A stretch of DNA of 37,406 nt from Haloimpatiens lingqiaonensis (GTDB lineage Bacteria; Bacillota; Clostridia; Clostridiales; Clostridiaceae): the NCBI RefSeq assembly GCF_901447495.1, contig NZ_CABDWS010000028.1:1-37406 (forward strand). Reading direction: 5' to 3'. The notes under the pieces were generated by a model, which saw nothing but the letters and a program-made list of their open reading frames with translations, had not been told where the DNA came from and did not search any database. The position numbers and the translations under genes were made by a program. Below, piece after piece: positions 6,030-15,988 of this stretch. How positions within the stretch are numbered: the stretch's first letter is position 1; each line of letters begins with the position of its first letter.

Positions 6030-8423
6030 TTCTGCTCCTCTTCTAAAGTGCCCTCTAGTATAATTATTAAACTCCCCTTGCCATATTCCTTCATTAAAGC
6101 TCTTTAGAACTTTACAAGTTTCTTCGTAATTTTCATCAATAAAATCTATCCTAAAATGCTTTATACCTATTTTCTTAAGACTATCTAAATTAGGAATCAA
6201 ATTACTACTTACGCTATTATATATATGACTTCTACAAAAATCATCTGTAATTATAGGGAACTCTGCTCCAGTTCTATCCTTTATTACAAAGCTTCCACTC
6301 TTGCATTTTCCATTACAATTTTTATCACTACTCATTCCCCCCATAACACTTCCAATAGGACAATACTGACTTACCATAAGCTCTGTCTTTCCATAAATAA
6401 CGTATTGTGCTGGTATAGCTTCATTTTTTAATATATCTTTTATCTCTTCTCTGTTTAATTCTACACTTAAAGCACATAAATCCAATAAATTATCATAAAA
6501 ATTCAATGCTTTACTATTAAATATATTGAGCTTATAATCGCCTATTATGGAAGTTCTGCCTCTAAACTTATTAATTATACCTAAGTTAGCCGTTACAATA
6601 CCTAGTATTTTATCTAAATTCTTTTCTATATAATCGCAAGTCTTGATAAATTCCCCCTCTTTTAATATATTAGGTATTTTTAAATAAACCTTTTGATCTA
6701 AATCCCCTAAATTGAATTTTTCATTTTTTATAAATAAATCTATACATATACTTTTTACATGCATATCTAAAGCTGCCTTTAACTGTCCCTTTGTAGAAAC
6801 TAAAACCACGCACTGCTCAAGATTTTTCACTTCTGCTTCATTTTTATCTGTTTTTGCATCTATTTTTCCGACTATGTTTTTATGTTCATTTACGACTTCA
6901 AATAGCTTTTCCCTAGAATTTGCTTCTTTAATATTATCATATATCTCCTGAACTAGTTCACGTCTCACATTATTTATAGAAGACATTGGCATAAAACCTT
7001 CCTCATAGCAGGAAAATTCCACTGGAGAAAACTCAAAAGGTGTGTCCTTAGTTTTACAAAGATTTTCTATAATTCTTTGCTGTTCTAGCGGTCTTTTTAA
7101 TGCCCTTTGCACCACATCTCCTGTAATCTTTATTTCTTTTCCATTAAATTCTGTGCTAATTTCTATTTTTTCATCTATTTTAAATTTAACCTTTAAAGTC
7201 ATATACACTCTCTTATTATATGGATTCTTATAGTAAAGGCTTAAATTTTCTAAAAGCTCTACATCAGAAGTTTTGTAAAGAATGTCTCCCCCTTTATAAT
7301 TGCAAGGGAATATTTTAACCACATCCCCTTTATAGGCTTTTTCCACGTTGTTTCCATTTTTAATCATTTTAGATACAGTAAATCCCTTATCCCTAAATCT
7401 AACTCCGTCCTCTACCTTCAAATCCTGTTGAAGAGTAACAAATCCTGCATTATCACTTTTTCCTAATAACACCCCTGTATTTTTAGGAAAGTTATATGCC
7501 ATCATGTCCTTTCCTTCATTTTTAAACATATACCCCTTAGAAAAACCCTCTCTATTAAAAAGTTGCTTAAGCTTATTCAAACCAGAATTTACATATTCTC
7601 CATCTATATATCCTTTTTCATATATACTGTCCAAAGCATTTCTATAGATGCTAACAACTCCAGCCACATATTCCGGTCTTTTCATTCTTCCCTCTATCTT
7701 TAGTGAAGAAGTTCCACTCTGAACTAATTCCTTTAAAAACTCTAAGCTACATATATCTTTAGGACTTAAAAGATATCCTTTTTTTTCTTCCCCCGTCACC
7801 TTATTTATAATGTTATAAGGCAATCTGCATGGCTGAGCGCACCTTCCTCTATTTCCACTTCTTCCACCAATCATACTGCTCATAAGACATTGGCCAGAAT
7901 AACATATACAAAGGGCTCCATGTACAAAAACTTCTGTCTCTATATTTAAATCTTTTGATATATACTCAATCTCCTTAAGGGACATTTCTCTAGCTAAAAC
8001 CACTCTCTTAACTCCTAACGAGCTCATAAGTTTTGCCCCTTCTCCATTATGCACTGTAGTTTGAGTAGATGAATGCACCTCAAAATCTGGGAACTTATCC
8101 TTAATAATTTTTATAACTCCCATATCCTGAACTATAAGAGCATCAACCCCTATATTATACAAAAATCCTATATACTCAGTAAGTTCCTTAATCTCTTTTT
8201 CTTTTATTAAAGTGTTAACAGTAATATAAACCTTAACCCCATAAGCATGACAATAATTTATTGCATTTATCATGGTTTCCTCATCAAAATTAGAGGCATA
8301 GGCTCTTGCGGAGAATTTATTTCCCCCTAAATACACTGCATCTGTTCCTGCCTGTACTGCTGCATATAAACTTTCTAAACTTCCTGCTGGCGCTAATATT
8401 TCTATTTTTCTTTCTGCGTTCAT
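6027..8423 (-). CDS. U32 peptidase family protein with DUF3656 (RlhA-like)
   Basis: A 798-residue protein of the peptidase U32 family. It begins with the typical barrel opening ILAPAGSLESLYAAVQAG and contains the family signature EVFVHGALCICYSGQCLMSS at about residues 165-184. Several further cysteine clusters (CAQPC; CNGKC near the C-terminus) suit an iron-sulfur protein. Characterised relatives act in RNA hydroxylation: RlhA makes 5-hydroxycytidine in 23S rRNA and TrhP modifies tRNA. Length and the middle DUF3656-like region favour an RlhA-type role over a peptidase, but this is inference. The start is ATG at 8423 with GGGAGAG ahead; an in-frame TTG further upstream overlaps that site and is rejected. 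The final stop codon is part of an octamer repeat array. Confidence 0.87.
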   Translation of the reverse strand: MNAERKIEILAPAGSLESLYAAVQAGTDAVYLGGNKFSARAYASNFDEETMINAINYCHAYGVKVYITVNTLIKEKEIKELTEYIGFLYNIGVDALIVQDMGVIKIIKDKFPDFEVHSSTQTTVHNGEGAKLMSSLGVKRVVLAREMSLKEIEYISKDLNIETEVFVHGALCICYSGQCLMSSMIGGRSGNRGRCAQPCRLPYNIINKVTGEEKKGYLLSPKDICSLEFLKELVQSGTSSLKIEGRMKRPEYVAGVVSIYRNALDSIYEKGYIDGEYVNSGLNKLKQLFNREGFSKGYMFKNEGKDMMAYNFPKNTGVLLGKSDNAGFVTLQQDLKVEDGVRFRDKGFTVSKMIKNGNNVEKAYKGDVVKIFPCNYKGGDILYKTSDVELLENLSLYYKNPYNKRVYMTLKVKFKIDEKIEISTEFNGKEIKITGDVVQRALKRPLEQQRIIENLCKTKDTPFEFSPVEFSCYEEGFMPMSSINNVRRELVQEIYDNIKEANSREKLFEVVNEHKNIVGKIDAKTDKNEAEVKNLEQCVVLVSTKGQLKAALDMHVKSICIDLFIKNEKFNLGDLDQKVYLKIPNILKEGEFIKTCDYIEKNLDKILGIVTANLGIINKFRGRTSIIGDYKLNIFNSKALNFYDNLLDLCALSVELNREEIKDILKNEAIPAQYVIYGKTELMVSQYCPIGSVMGGMSSDKNCNGKCKSGSFVIKDRTGAEFPIITDDFCRSHIYNSVSSNLIPNLDSLKKIGIKHFRIDFIDENYEETCKVLKSFNEGIWQGEFNNYTRGHFRRGAE

Positions 8424-8652
8424 TAAAATCTCTCCCAATATGTAATATAATAATTATTATACACCAAATAGAAAATTCTTACTACTTATAGCTAAAATAC
8501 ACCTAATAAAATGTCTATATTATTATTTCCCAGAAAATAAATAAGGGAATGTTGCACTAAGAATTAATTCTACAATATATTATGTTAAATCCAAACTTGC
8601 AAAACATTATATTGTATGTAAATTTCTTAACGCCACAATCCCATATTTATAT

Positions 8653-9660
8653 TTAACAGTTTTCTTTTTTATCTAGCATATCTATATAGTTTCTATAAAT
8701 CTTATCTACACTTCTACCCCATTGATAATTCTCCTTAACATATTCTTTTAATTTATAATTCTTTCTTTTATTAATTGCTTCTTCTAAGGCTTGTGATATG
8801 CTATCTTCATCATAAGGATTGCAATAATAGGCCATATCCCCAAAATATTCTTCTGCACAACCCTCACTAGTAGATACTATATTGCACCCACAGGCTGCTG
8901 CTTCCAATGAAGACATACCGGGCTTTTCCACAAAACTAACCAAAGCATGGACTTTTGCAAATCTATAGGCATTGTATATATTGTAACTATCCATAAACCC
9001 TAAATACACTACATTTCTATATTTCATACATTTTTTAAAATACTCTTTATCCTTAACTTGGCCAATTATTACTAATTGAATTCCTAACTTTTCGCAAATT
9101 TTTGCTAAAAGCAACTGATTTTTTTTAGGTGATATTCTCCCAACACAAAGTACATATTTATTTAGTTTATATCTTTCCCTAAAATTATACAAAGGTATAT
9201 CCTCATGTTCCACTTCTACCCCAGTGTACACAACTTCTACAGCATCACTACATATTCCAAATTCTCTTATAAGTAATTCCTTTTCCATATAACTATTTGC
9301 AAACACTCGGTGACATCCTTTTAATATTTCCTCTCTATATAAGTAAGCTTTTTTCCACAAATTTAATTTTTCTTCATCATTTTTATATAAATAGTATTTC
9401 TCTATATCCCAATATATAGGCGATATAACTAAAGGTTTTTTATATCCATGGGCAATTTTATAGTACTTATATATCTCTCCTACCCTAGTTAAATTAAATA
9501 AATGAATAATATCATACTCCGAAAAATCACTTATATGACCATTATTTATATACACATTAACTTTCTTTTCCTTAAGATACTCACAAGTTTTTAATACCTG
9601 TTTAGAATCCCCTTCAAAATTCCTCATATAATCTTCTCTCGTACATAGCAATACCTTCAT
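8653..9660 (-). CDS. Glycosyltransferase family 4 (group 1) protein
   Basis: A 335-residue GT-B-fold glycosyltransferase. The C-terminal half has the nucleotide-sugar-binding features of group 1 enzymes: LCVGRISPKKNQ (171-182), then the EX7E motif E245...E253 in VEKPGMSSLEAAACG. The N-terminal half (GDSKQVLKTCEYL) matches the acceptor-side domain of the group. There is no signal peptide or membrane segment, so it is cytosolic or membrane-associated. Donor and acceptor sugars cannot be read from sequence. The start ATG at 9660 follows GGGGGAGGGC. It lies between zapA and the U32 gene with about 115 bases to zapA. No other cell-wall or capsule genes are nearby to show its pathway. Confidence 0.87.
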   Translation of the reverse strand: MKVLLCTREDYMRNFEGDSKQVLKTCEYLKEKKVNVYINNGHISDFSEYDIIHLFNLTRVGEIYKYYKIAHGYKKPLVISPIYWDIEKYYLYKNDEEKLNLWKKAYLYREEILKGCHRVFANSYMEKELLIREFGICSDAVEVVYTGVEVEHEDIPLYNFRERYKLNKYVLCVGRISPKKNQLLLAKICEKLGIQLVIIGQVKDKEYFKKCMKYRNVVYLGFMDSYNIYNAYRFAKVHALVSFVEKPGMSSLEAAACGCNIVSTSEGCAEEYFGDMAYYCNPYDEDSISQALEEAINKRKNYKLKEYVKENYQWGRSVDKIYRNYIDMLDKKENC

Positions 9661-9736
9661 TATGCCCTCCCCCTAATTAGTTTATCTTTTTAAATATTAC
9701 TATGCAGATAAAAAAATAAATATCACAAAATAAAAA

Positions 9737-9771
9737 TACTGCCCTAAATCTTTTACTAATTTAAGGCAGTA
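9737..9771 (-). terminator. Terminator after zapA
   Basis: On the minus strand TACTGCC..TAAAT pairs with ATTTA..GGCAGTA and is followed by TTTTTATTTT, just after the zapA stop codon. Confidence 0.85.
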
Positions 9772-9777
9772 AATTAA

Positions 9778-10374
9778 TTAACTACTTTTCTCTACACTTA
9801 TATTCATTTTCTTTTTTGCTTTAGCTAAACCTATTTGGCTTTCTAAAAGCGTATTTTCTAAATTGATTATTTTATACTTAGCAGAATGTAATTGAAATTT
9901 TAATTCTTTATTCTCTGCTTTAAACTTGTTTTTGTCATACAAATAGCTTTTAGCACTTTCCTCTAGTATAGAAATCTGATCATTTAGATTTTCTATTATT
10001 TCATTCTTCTTTTCTATTTCTTCATGGTCAGTACTAGAATTCAACCTTTTCTGAAGCTCAGAATTATACTCCTCCAGATGTGTAATTTGCTTTTTAAGAT
10101 ATTGTATTTGGTCCTTTAAAAGCTCCTCATTTTTTTCAATATCCTTTGTTTTCTGAAGAAGCTCTTTATATATACCCTCTATCTTAAACATCTCATCTAC
10201 AGAATTTAATGCAGTTAAAACAGCAGCAGCAGAAACACTTAACTTCTCATTGTTGTCCATTAAATCCTGCATTTTGTTATCCACATAAGTAGCTACCTTT
10301 TGAAGATATTCTTGACATTCTTCACCTTTTAAGTTGTATTCTAAACCATTTATTTTAACAGTAATAGTATTCAT
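9778..10374 (-). CDS. zapA: Cell division protein ZapA with extended coiled coil
   Basis: A 198-residue protein whose N-terminus (MNTITVKINGLEYNLKG, then VATYVDNKMQDL) is the ZapA domain that binds FtsZ and bundles its filaments at the division site. Bacillus ZapA is only about 85 residues. Here roughly 110 more follow, almost all a heptad-patterned charged coiled coil (about 65-185) rich in E, K, L and N. The ATG at 10374 has GAGGGTG ahead. It sits just downstream of pheT on the same strand, as in other Firmicutes, and ends at a good terminator. ZapA is a confident call; what the long tail does is unknown. Confidence 0.87.
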   Translation of the reverse strand: MNTITVKINGLEYNLKGEECQEYLQKVATYVDNKMQDLMDNNEKLSVSAAAVLTALNSVDEMFKIEGIYKELLQKTKDIEKNEELLKDQIQYLKKQITHLEEYNSELQKRLNSSTDHEEIEKKNEIIENLNDQISILEESAKSYLYDKNKFKAENKELKFQLHSAKYKIINLENTLLESQIGLAKAKKKMNISVEKSS

Positions 10375-10487
10375 TTAAACACCCTCTTAGATAAAGTGAA
10401 TATTATTTTAAAAATTATCCATATTTTATTATATTGTATCACATATTTATGCTATATAAAACACTAATAAGGGTTTACAATGAATTT

Positions 10488-12866
10488 TTATCTCAATTCT
10501 GCTCCTAATTTATACTCAAGAGATCTAAGTATTTTATCATGTACCTTGGTAACTTCCTTATCTGTAAGAGTCCTATCCTCTAATCTATAAATTAAAGCAT
10601 ATGCTACACTCTTCTTACCCTCTGGTATTTGCTTACCTTGGTATACATCAAATAATCTGTAGCTTTCTAGTAAGTTTCCACCTTGTTTTTTAATTATCTC
10701 TTCTATTTCTTGAACCAATACTTCCTCATTTACTAAAACAGCTAAATCCCTTGTTACTGCTGGGAATTTTGGAAGTGGTTTATATTTTCTTTCTAATACT
10801 GCATTTTGGAATAATATATCTAAATTCAATTCTGCCACATAACAGTTTTCACTTACTTCATAGTTTTCACATACATCTGGATGAATTTCTCCTAAAATAC
10901 CTGCACACTCTTTTCCCACATATAATGCTGCTGTTTTTCCAGGATGGAAGGCAGTATTTTCACTTTCACGTTTAAATGAAGCTTTCTCCACTCCTAAAAC
11001 TTCTAGTACATTCTCCACTACGCCCTTTAAATAGAAGTAGTCTGTATCTCCATACATTCCTATAGTAAGTATATTTCTCTCTTCTGGCAAGTTATTCTCA
11101 TCTTCATCAGCTATATAAACTTTTCCTATTTCAAATAATCTAACCTCATCATTGCTTCTTGTATAGTTTCTTTGTAATGATTCCACCATAGAAGCTATGG
11201 TAGTGGTTCTCATTATGCTATAGTCTTCACCTAAAGGATTTTTTATTTTAACAGCTTTTCTAAGTTCACTATTTTCTGGTACTAATATTTTATCGAATAT
11301 TTTAGGACTTACAAAAGAATAGCTTATAGATTGATTCAATCCACTAGAAATTAAAGCTTCTATAACTTTATCTTCTAGTTTTTGCTTTATATTTTTACCA
11401 GCTTTTGCAGTCTCGCTAGATGGCATAGTGCTCTTAACATTGTTATAGCCATATATTCTAACTATTTCTTCTGCTACATCTTCCTTTATATTTACATCTG
11501 ATCTAAAAGTAGGCACTGCTATATGAAGCATATCTCCATTAATTTGAGTATTTAAATCTAATCTATCTAAATACTCTTTCATATTTTCTTTAGATATATC
11601 TATGCCTAAAAATTTATTTATCCAATTGCAGTCTACATCTAAAGTATGGGGTTCTAATTTTTCATTATATATATCTATAGTACCCTCTAAGACTTCTCCT
11701 GCACCTAATTCTTCTATAAGGTGGCACGCTCTATTCATAGCCATTTCCACTAAATTTGGATCCAAGTCTTTTTCAAATTTAGATGAAGATTCTGTTCTTA
11801 ACACTAATTTTTTAGAAGAATTTCTTATGTTAACCCCATTAAAGTTAGCACATTCAAATATTATCTCAGCAGTATCTTCTTTTACCTCTGAATTTAATCC
11901 ACCCATTATACCAGCTAAAGCAACAGTTCTATTTCCGTCCTTTATGCAAAGCATAGTGTCATCTAATGTTCTTTCTTCTTCATCTAAAGTTATGAATTTT
12001 TCTCCATTTACTGCTTTTTCTACAACTATCTTATTTCCCTCTATGTCTCTTCTATCAAAGGCATGCATTGGTTGGCCTAATTCAAGCATAACAAAATTAG
12101 TTATATCCACTATATTGTTTATAGGTCTAACCCCAGCCTCTAAAAGTCTTTCCTGCATCCATGAAGGAGAAGGTTGTATTTTAATATTTTTAACTCCCCT
12201 TGCCATATATCTTCTGCAAAGTTCATCTTTAACTTCCACTTTTAAAATATCCTCTATATTTTCACTGCATTTACTAGTGTAGTTTAATGAAGGTTTTTTA
12301 TAGCTTACACCTAAAGTAGCTGCTGTTTCCCTTGCCATACCTAATATACTGAAGCAATCTCTTCTATTTGAAGTTATTTCAAAATCTATTAAAGCACTAG
12401 TCATCTCCACTACTTCTTTAATATCTTTTCCAACTGGAGTATCCTGTGGAAGTATCATAAGTCCGTAAACTGGTTCATCTCCTGCTATGCCCAGTTCTTC
12501 TTCTGAACAAAACATACCATTAGAAACTACTCCTCTTAATTTACCTTTTTTAATTTTAAGTCCTCCATGTAATGTAGAACCATGTAGAGCTGTAGGAACT
12601 ACATCCTGCTCCTTCATATTTGTAGCTGCTGTAACTATTTGTATAGGCTCTTCCTTTCCTATATCCACTTGGCATATAGAAAGCTTATCTGCATCTGGAT
12701 GTTTTTCTATCTTTATTAACTTTCCTGTAACAACATTTTGTATTTCATCTCCAGTTACAATAAGTTCCTCAACCTTTGACCCTGACATGGTCAATCTATC
12801 TGCTAACTCTTTTGGTGAAACATTTATATCAACATAATCCTTAAGCCATTTTACTGGTACTAACAC
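10488..12866 (-). CDS. pheT: Phenylalanyl-tRNA synthetase beta subunit
   Basis: A 792-residue beta subunit of the alpha2-beta2 bacterial PheRS, which charges tRNA-Phe. Domains in order are a small N-terminal part, an OB-fold tRNA-binding domain (about 40-150), the B3/B4 editing domain (about 205-380), B5 (about 405-475), a degenerate catalytic-like core, and the C-terminal FDX-ACB anticodon-binding domain (about 700-792, [14 protein letters not shown]). Length is normal. The start is GTG at 12866, eight bases after AGGAGGT. It follows pheS by 150 bases, a spacer that holds a short tandem duplication. It should be co-transcribed with pheS under the Phe T-box. Confidence 0.97.
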   Translation of the reverse strand: MLVPVKWLKDYVDINVSPKELADRLTMSGSKVEELIVTGDEIQNVVTGKLIKIEKHPDADKLSICQVDIGKEEPIQIVTAATNMKEQDVVPTALHGSTLHGGLKIKKGKLRGVVSNGMFCSEEELGIAGDEPVYGLMILPQDTPVGKDIKEVVEMTSALIDFEITSNRRDCFSILGMARETAATLGVSYKKPSLNYTSKCSENIEDILKVEVKDELCRRYMARGVKNIKIQPSPSWMQERLLEAGVRPINNIVDITNFVMLELGQPMHAFDRRDIEGNKIVVEKAVNGEKFITLDEEERTLDDTMLCIKDGNRTVALAGIMGGLNSEVKEDTAEIIFECANFNGVNIRNSSKKLVLRTESSSKFEKDLDPNLVEMAMNRACHLIEELGAGEVLEGTIDIYNEKLEPHTLDVDCNWINKFLGIDISKENMKEYLDRLDLNTQINGDMLHIAVPTFRSDVNIKEDVAEEIVRIYGYNNVKSTMPSSETAKAGKNIKQKLEDKVIEALISSGLNQSISYSFVSPKIFDKILVPENSELRKAVKIKNPLGEDYSIMRTTTIASMVESLQRNYTRSNDEVRLFEIGKVYIADEDENNLPEERNILTIGMYGDTDYFYLKGVVENVLEVLGVEKASFKRESENTAFHPGKTAALYVGKECAGILGEIHPDVCENYEVSENCYVAELNLDILFQNAVLERKYKPLPKFPAVTRDLAVLVNEEVLVQEIEEIIKKQGGNLLESYRLFDVYQGKQIPEGKKSVAYALIYRLEDRTLTDKEVTKVHDKILRSLEYKLGAELR

Positions 12867-12881
12867 TCCACTCTACCTCCT

Positions 12882-12925
12882 ATTATTAATTTCCAATCTA
12901 TTATTAATTTCCAGTCTTTTATTAA
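12882..12925. repeat. Short tandem duplication in the pheS-pheT spacer
   Basis: TATTATTAATTTCCA followed by RTCT occurs twice in tandem, with a third diverged half-unit (TTTTATTAAATTCTA). It differs from the heptamer arrays in unit length. Confidence 0.55.
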
Positions 12926-13016
12926 ATTCTAATGTTTTATTTGTTCCCCAATCATCGCTGTCTGCTCTACAGTTTTTAGGCAATAATTAGATTACAAACT
13001 TCTAATAAATAATTTA

Positions 13017-14036
13017 TTAGAATTGATTTAAGAATCTCATGTCACTTTCATAAAGAAGTCTAATGTCATCTATGCCATATTTAAGCATAACCATTCTATC
13101 TAATCCAAATCCAAAGGCAAATCCACTGTAAACCTCTGGGTCTATTCCACAATTTCTTAAAACCTGTGGATGTACCATTCCACAACCTAATATTTCTATC
13201 CATCCACTGTTTTTACATACTCTGCAGCCTTTACCACCACACACGAAGCAAGTAGCATCCATTTCTGCTGAAGGCTCTGTAAATGGAAAATGATGTGGTC
13301 TAAACTTTGTTTCCATTTTATCCCCGAACATTTTCTTTACAAAGGTTTCTAGTGTTCCTTTTAAATCCGCAAAGGTTATACCTTTATCTATTACTAATCC
13401 TTCTATTTGATAGAAAATTGGTGAATGAGTAGCATCTAGGTCATCTGAACGATAAACCTTACCTGGCGCAATCATCTTTATAGGTGGTTTTTCATTCTCC
13501 ATAGTTCTTATTTGTATAGGGGAGGTTTGAGTTCTAAGTACTACATTGTCATTTATATAAAAAGTATCCTGCTCCCCTCTTGCTGGATGATCCTTTGGAA
13601 TATTTAAAGCTTCAAAATTATAATAATCCTTTTCTACTTCTGGACCTTCTTCAATAGCAAATCCCATGGATATGAATATATCTTTTACATTTTCTAATGT
13701 TAAATCCAAAGGATGTCTCTTACCAACAGTTTGTTTTTTCCCTGGCATAGATATATCAATTACTTCGCTTTGAAATCTTTTTTCTTTTTCTATTTTCTTC
13801 ATATCTTCTGTAGCCTTAGTAATTACATTGTCTATACACTCTCTAACCTCATTTGCTAATTTACCTACTAATGGTCTTTCTTCTGCTGAGAGTTTTCCCA
13901 TTCCTCTTAAAATAGAAGTTAACTCTCCTTTTTTTCCTAAATATTTAACTCTTATAGCTTCAAGTTCATCTTTACTTACAACCTTCTTTAATTCTTCTAA
14001 AGCGCTTTCCTTTATTTGTTGAAGATTCTCCTTCAT
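13017..14036 (-). CDS. pheS: Phenylalanyl-tRNA synthetase alpha subunit
   Basis: A 339-residue alpha subunit. It has an N-terminal coiled-coil arm (about 1-90) that contacts tRNA, then the class II catalytic domain with HPLDLTLE (about 112), [13 protein letters not shown] (about 153-165), the [12 protein letters not shown] stretch, [14 protein letters not shown] and the motif 3 [14 protein letters not shown]. It makes phenylalanyl-adenylate and transfers Phe to tRNA with PheT. A CxxCxxxxCxxC cluster ([16 protein letters not shown]) in the middle is a known variant feature. The ATG at 14036 follows GGAGAG. The gene lies downstream of a T-box leader with a UUC specifier, so expression should rise when tRNA-Phe is uncharged. 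Confidence 0.97.
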   Translation of the reverse strand: MKENLQQIKESALEELKKVVSKDELEAIRVKYLGKKGELTSILRGMGKLSAEERPLVGKLANEVRECIDNVITKATEDMKKIEKEKRFQSEVIDISMPGKKQTVGKRHPLDLTLENVKDIFISMGFAIEEGPEVEKDYYNFEALNIPKDHPARGEQDTFYINDNVVLRTQTSPIQIRTMENEKPPIKMIAPGKVYRSDDLDATHSPIFYQIEGLVIDKGITFADLKGTLETFVKKMFGDKMETKFRPHHFPFTEPSAEMDATCFVCGGKGCRVCKNSGWIEILGCGMVHPQVLRNCGIDPEVYSGFAFGFGLDRMVMLKYGIDDIRLLYESDMRFLNQF

Positions 14037-14185
14037 TTTTTTCTCTCCTTTCCAAAATATCTTATTTACAAGGAATAAACAGAGCTCCTTGCCTTAGTTA
14101 TATTTAACATAGTATCAATATAAATAATTTAAAATATAAAACAAATTTTTAAATTCCAAAGGAACTTTTTAATTTATTTTGCAAT

Positions 14186-14470
14186 AAAAAAACGCCCCTA
14201 AAAAAGGGACGAATATATCCGCGGTACCACCCTGATTGACTTTTTACAAAGTCCTCTCAATAATAATAACGGTTAAATCCGCTAACCACTACTATAATTT
14301 CGCAGTTAGAACTCCGAAGTGAACTTCAATATAAAAAATAAATAAAAAAACTCTCAATCCATGGTTTTTTCTCCCTGTAGAATTTTCTATATCTACTCTC
14401 TTCATCACAGTTTGTAAATATACTATTGTGAACCACTCACCACCTAAAAGGTATGAGCTTTCTTTAATAT
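14186..14470 (-). promoter_or_regulatory. Phe T-box riboswitch upstream of pheST
   Basis: On the minus strand the leader carries the T-box sequence GGGTGGTACCGCGG (14219-14232) and a terminator hairpin (14191-14211, CGTCCC with GGGGCG, then a T-run). In the Stem I specifier region, GAAG is followed by TTC (14321-14323) and then AC. The same GAAN-specifier-AC layout appears in the thrS leader. TTC is a Phe codon, in agreement with the pheS gene downstream. Uncharged tRNA-Phe should stabilise the antiterminator. Confidence 0.95.
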
Positions 14471-14477
14471 TTGTTAT

Positions 14478-14506
14478 AGTTTATCACATTTATTGCCTAT
14501 GGGCAA
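14478..14506 (-). promoter_or_regulatory. Sigma-A promoter of the pheS T-box transcript
   Basis: TTGCCC (14501-14506), a 17-base spacer and TAAACT (14478-14483). It lies just before the T-box leader. Confidence 0.6.
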
Positions 14507-14520
14507 GTGTGAAAGCATAG

Positions 14521-15303
14521 TTATTTACGCTTTTGCCTTAAAAATTCATACATCATTATAGAAGCTGCTACTGAAGCATTTAATGACTCAGCTCCACCGG
14601 GCATCGGTATCTTAACCTTCATATGAGACATATTTACTATTTCCTCACTTATACCATTGCCCTCATTGCCTACAATGAAAATTCCCTTTGACGGTAAATC
14701 TACATCATAAAAATCTTCACTTTCATTATCCAAATAGCTAGCTACAAGTTTAAATCCTTCATTCACTAATTCTTTTACTGTAGTTAAATCCTTATCTTGA
14801 ATAACAGGTATATTAAATATTGAACCCATGGTAGAGCGAAGGGTTTTATCATTATATATATCTACAGTGCCCTTAGTAACTATAACTCCTAGAGCTCCTA
14901 CTGCATGGGCTGTTCTTATTATTGTTCCCATGTTTCCTGGATCCTGTATTCTATCTGCTAATAAGTACATACCTTCCCTTTGACTAATATTCATATGTTG
15001 ATTTTTAACCACAGCTATTATTCCCTGTGGATTATCCGTGTTACTTATAAGTTTTAACACCTGCTCTGATACTACTATAGCAGTTTTAGATTCTAAGTTT
15101 AAATTTTTACACATCTCTTCCCATTTATTCATGCATTTATCAACAATAAATACTTGTTCCACTGTAAAGGAAGATTTTAATGCCTCTTCTACAAATCTAA
15201 ATCCTTCTATTAAAAAACTCTCTTTTTCTTCTCTGTATTTTTTTTCTTTTAACTTTTTTACTTCTTTTATTATATTATTATCCTTACTTTTTATTATATC
15301 CAA
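14521..15303 (-). CDS. TrmH/SpoU family RNA 2'-O-methyltransferase
   Basis: A 260-residue SPOUT-fold RNA methyltransferase. The C-terminal domain shows the family motifs: NPQGIIAVV and DRIQDPGNMGTIIRTA in the middle, IVGNEGNGIS (motif 2), and PMPGGAESLNASVAASI (motif 3), which together form the knotted SAM site. The N-terminal part (VKKLKEKKYREEKESFLIEG) matches the SpoU substrate-binding domain. The target, rRNA or tRNA 2'-O-ribose, is not determinable. I favour the TTG at 15303, since GAGGTG lies six bases ahead. A GTG three codons earlier overlaps the ribosome site. It follows ktrA by 15 bases, so the two are probably co-transcribed. Confidence 0.88.
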   Translation of the reverse strand: MDIIKSKDNNIIKEVKKLKEKKYREEKESFLIEGFRFVEEALKSSFTVEQVFIVDKCMNKWEEMCKNLNLESKTAIVVSEQVLKLISNTDNPQGIIAVVKNQHMNISQREGMYLLADRIQDPGNMGTIIRTAHAVGALGVIVTKGTVDIYNDKTLRSTMGSIFNIPVIQDKDLTTVKELVNEGFKLVASYLDNESEDFYDVDLPSKGIFIVGNEGNGISEEIVNMSHMKVKIPMPGGAESLNASVAASIMMYEFLRQKRK

Positions 15304-15318
15304 AGTTTGCACCTCAGT

Positions 15319-15978
15319 TTATTTTATTATGTTTTCCAACTTATTTATATCTTCTATGCTTCCTATAGCTACTATAATATCTCCCTCTTCTATCATATCC
15401 TCTGCTGATGGAGAAATATCTATATAGCTTCCCTTTTTAATGGCCATTATATTTATTCCATATCTAGATCTTACATTTAGCTCTACTAAGCTCTTGCCAT
15501 GCCATTCTTTGGGACTAGCTATTTCTGCAATACTATATTCAGATGAAAGTTCTATATAATCTAATATATTTGACGATACTAAATTATGTGCAACTCTAAC
15601 TCCCATATCTCTTTCAGGGAATATAACTCTATCTGCTCCTATTTTATAAAGAACTTTTGCATGCAATTTATTATTAGCCTTAGCTATTATGTGTTTTACA
15701 CCTAATTCTTTTGCAAGCAAAGTAGCCATTACACTAGACTGCATATTAGAACCAATACTTATTACAGCCACATCAAAATTTTTAATCCCCAATGCATTAA
15801 GGCTATTTTCATCTGTACAATCTGCTTGCACTGCATGAGTTACTTTATCAGATATGTCTTGTATTACATCTTCATCAGAATCCAAAGCCAATACATCATT
15901 TCCTAATTTGTAAAGAGTTTCGGCAACAGAAGTTCCAAATCTTCCAAGTCCTATAACTACATATTGTTTACCACTCAT
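15319..15978 (-). CDS. ktrA: Potassium uptake regulatory subunit KtrA (TrkA/RCK family)
   Basis: A 219-residue RCK protein. The N-terminal Rossmann fold begins VVIGLGRFG (7-15) with an acidic residue (D33) at the end of beta-2 for nucleotide ribose binding. The C-terminal RCK_C (TrkA_C) domain covers about 138-219. Such proteins form a cytosolic octameric ring that gates the KtrB channel in response to ATP/ADP and, in Bacillus, c-di-AMP. Two consecutive ATG codons (15981 and 15978) follow AGGGGTG. The second has the better spacing. An upstream TTG is too close to the ribosome site. It follows ktrB by about 10 bases, as one operon. Confidence 0.93.
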   Translation of the reverse strand: MSGKQYVVIGLGRFGTSVAETLYKLGNDVLALDSDEDVIQDISDKVTHAVQADCTDENSLNALGIKNFDVAVISIGSNMQSSVMATLLAKELGVKHIIAKANNKLHAKVLYKIGADRVIFPERDMGVRVAHNLVSSNILDYIELSSEYSIAEIASPKEWHGKSLVELNVRSRYGINIMAIKKGSYIDISPSAEDMIEEGDIIVAIGSIEDINKLENIIK

Positions 15979-15988
15979 CATAACACCC

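Noticed and set aside
11602-12282. 226-codon plus-strand open frame
   Set aside because: It is antisense to pheT, a full and well-conserved gene, and has no ribosome site or recognisable protein features.
15038-15427. 129-codon plus-strand open frame
   Set aside because: It is antisense to the TrmH-family gene and ktrA and shows only hydrophobic/serine-rich shadow composition.
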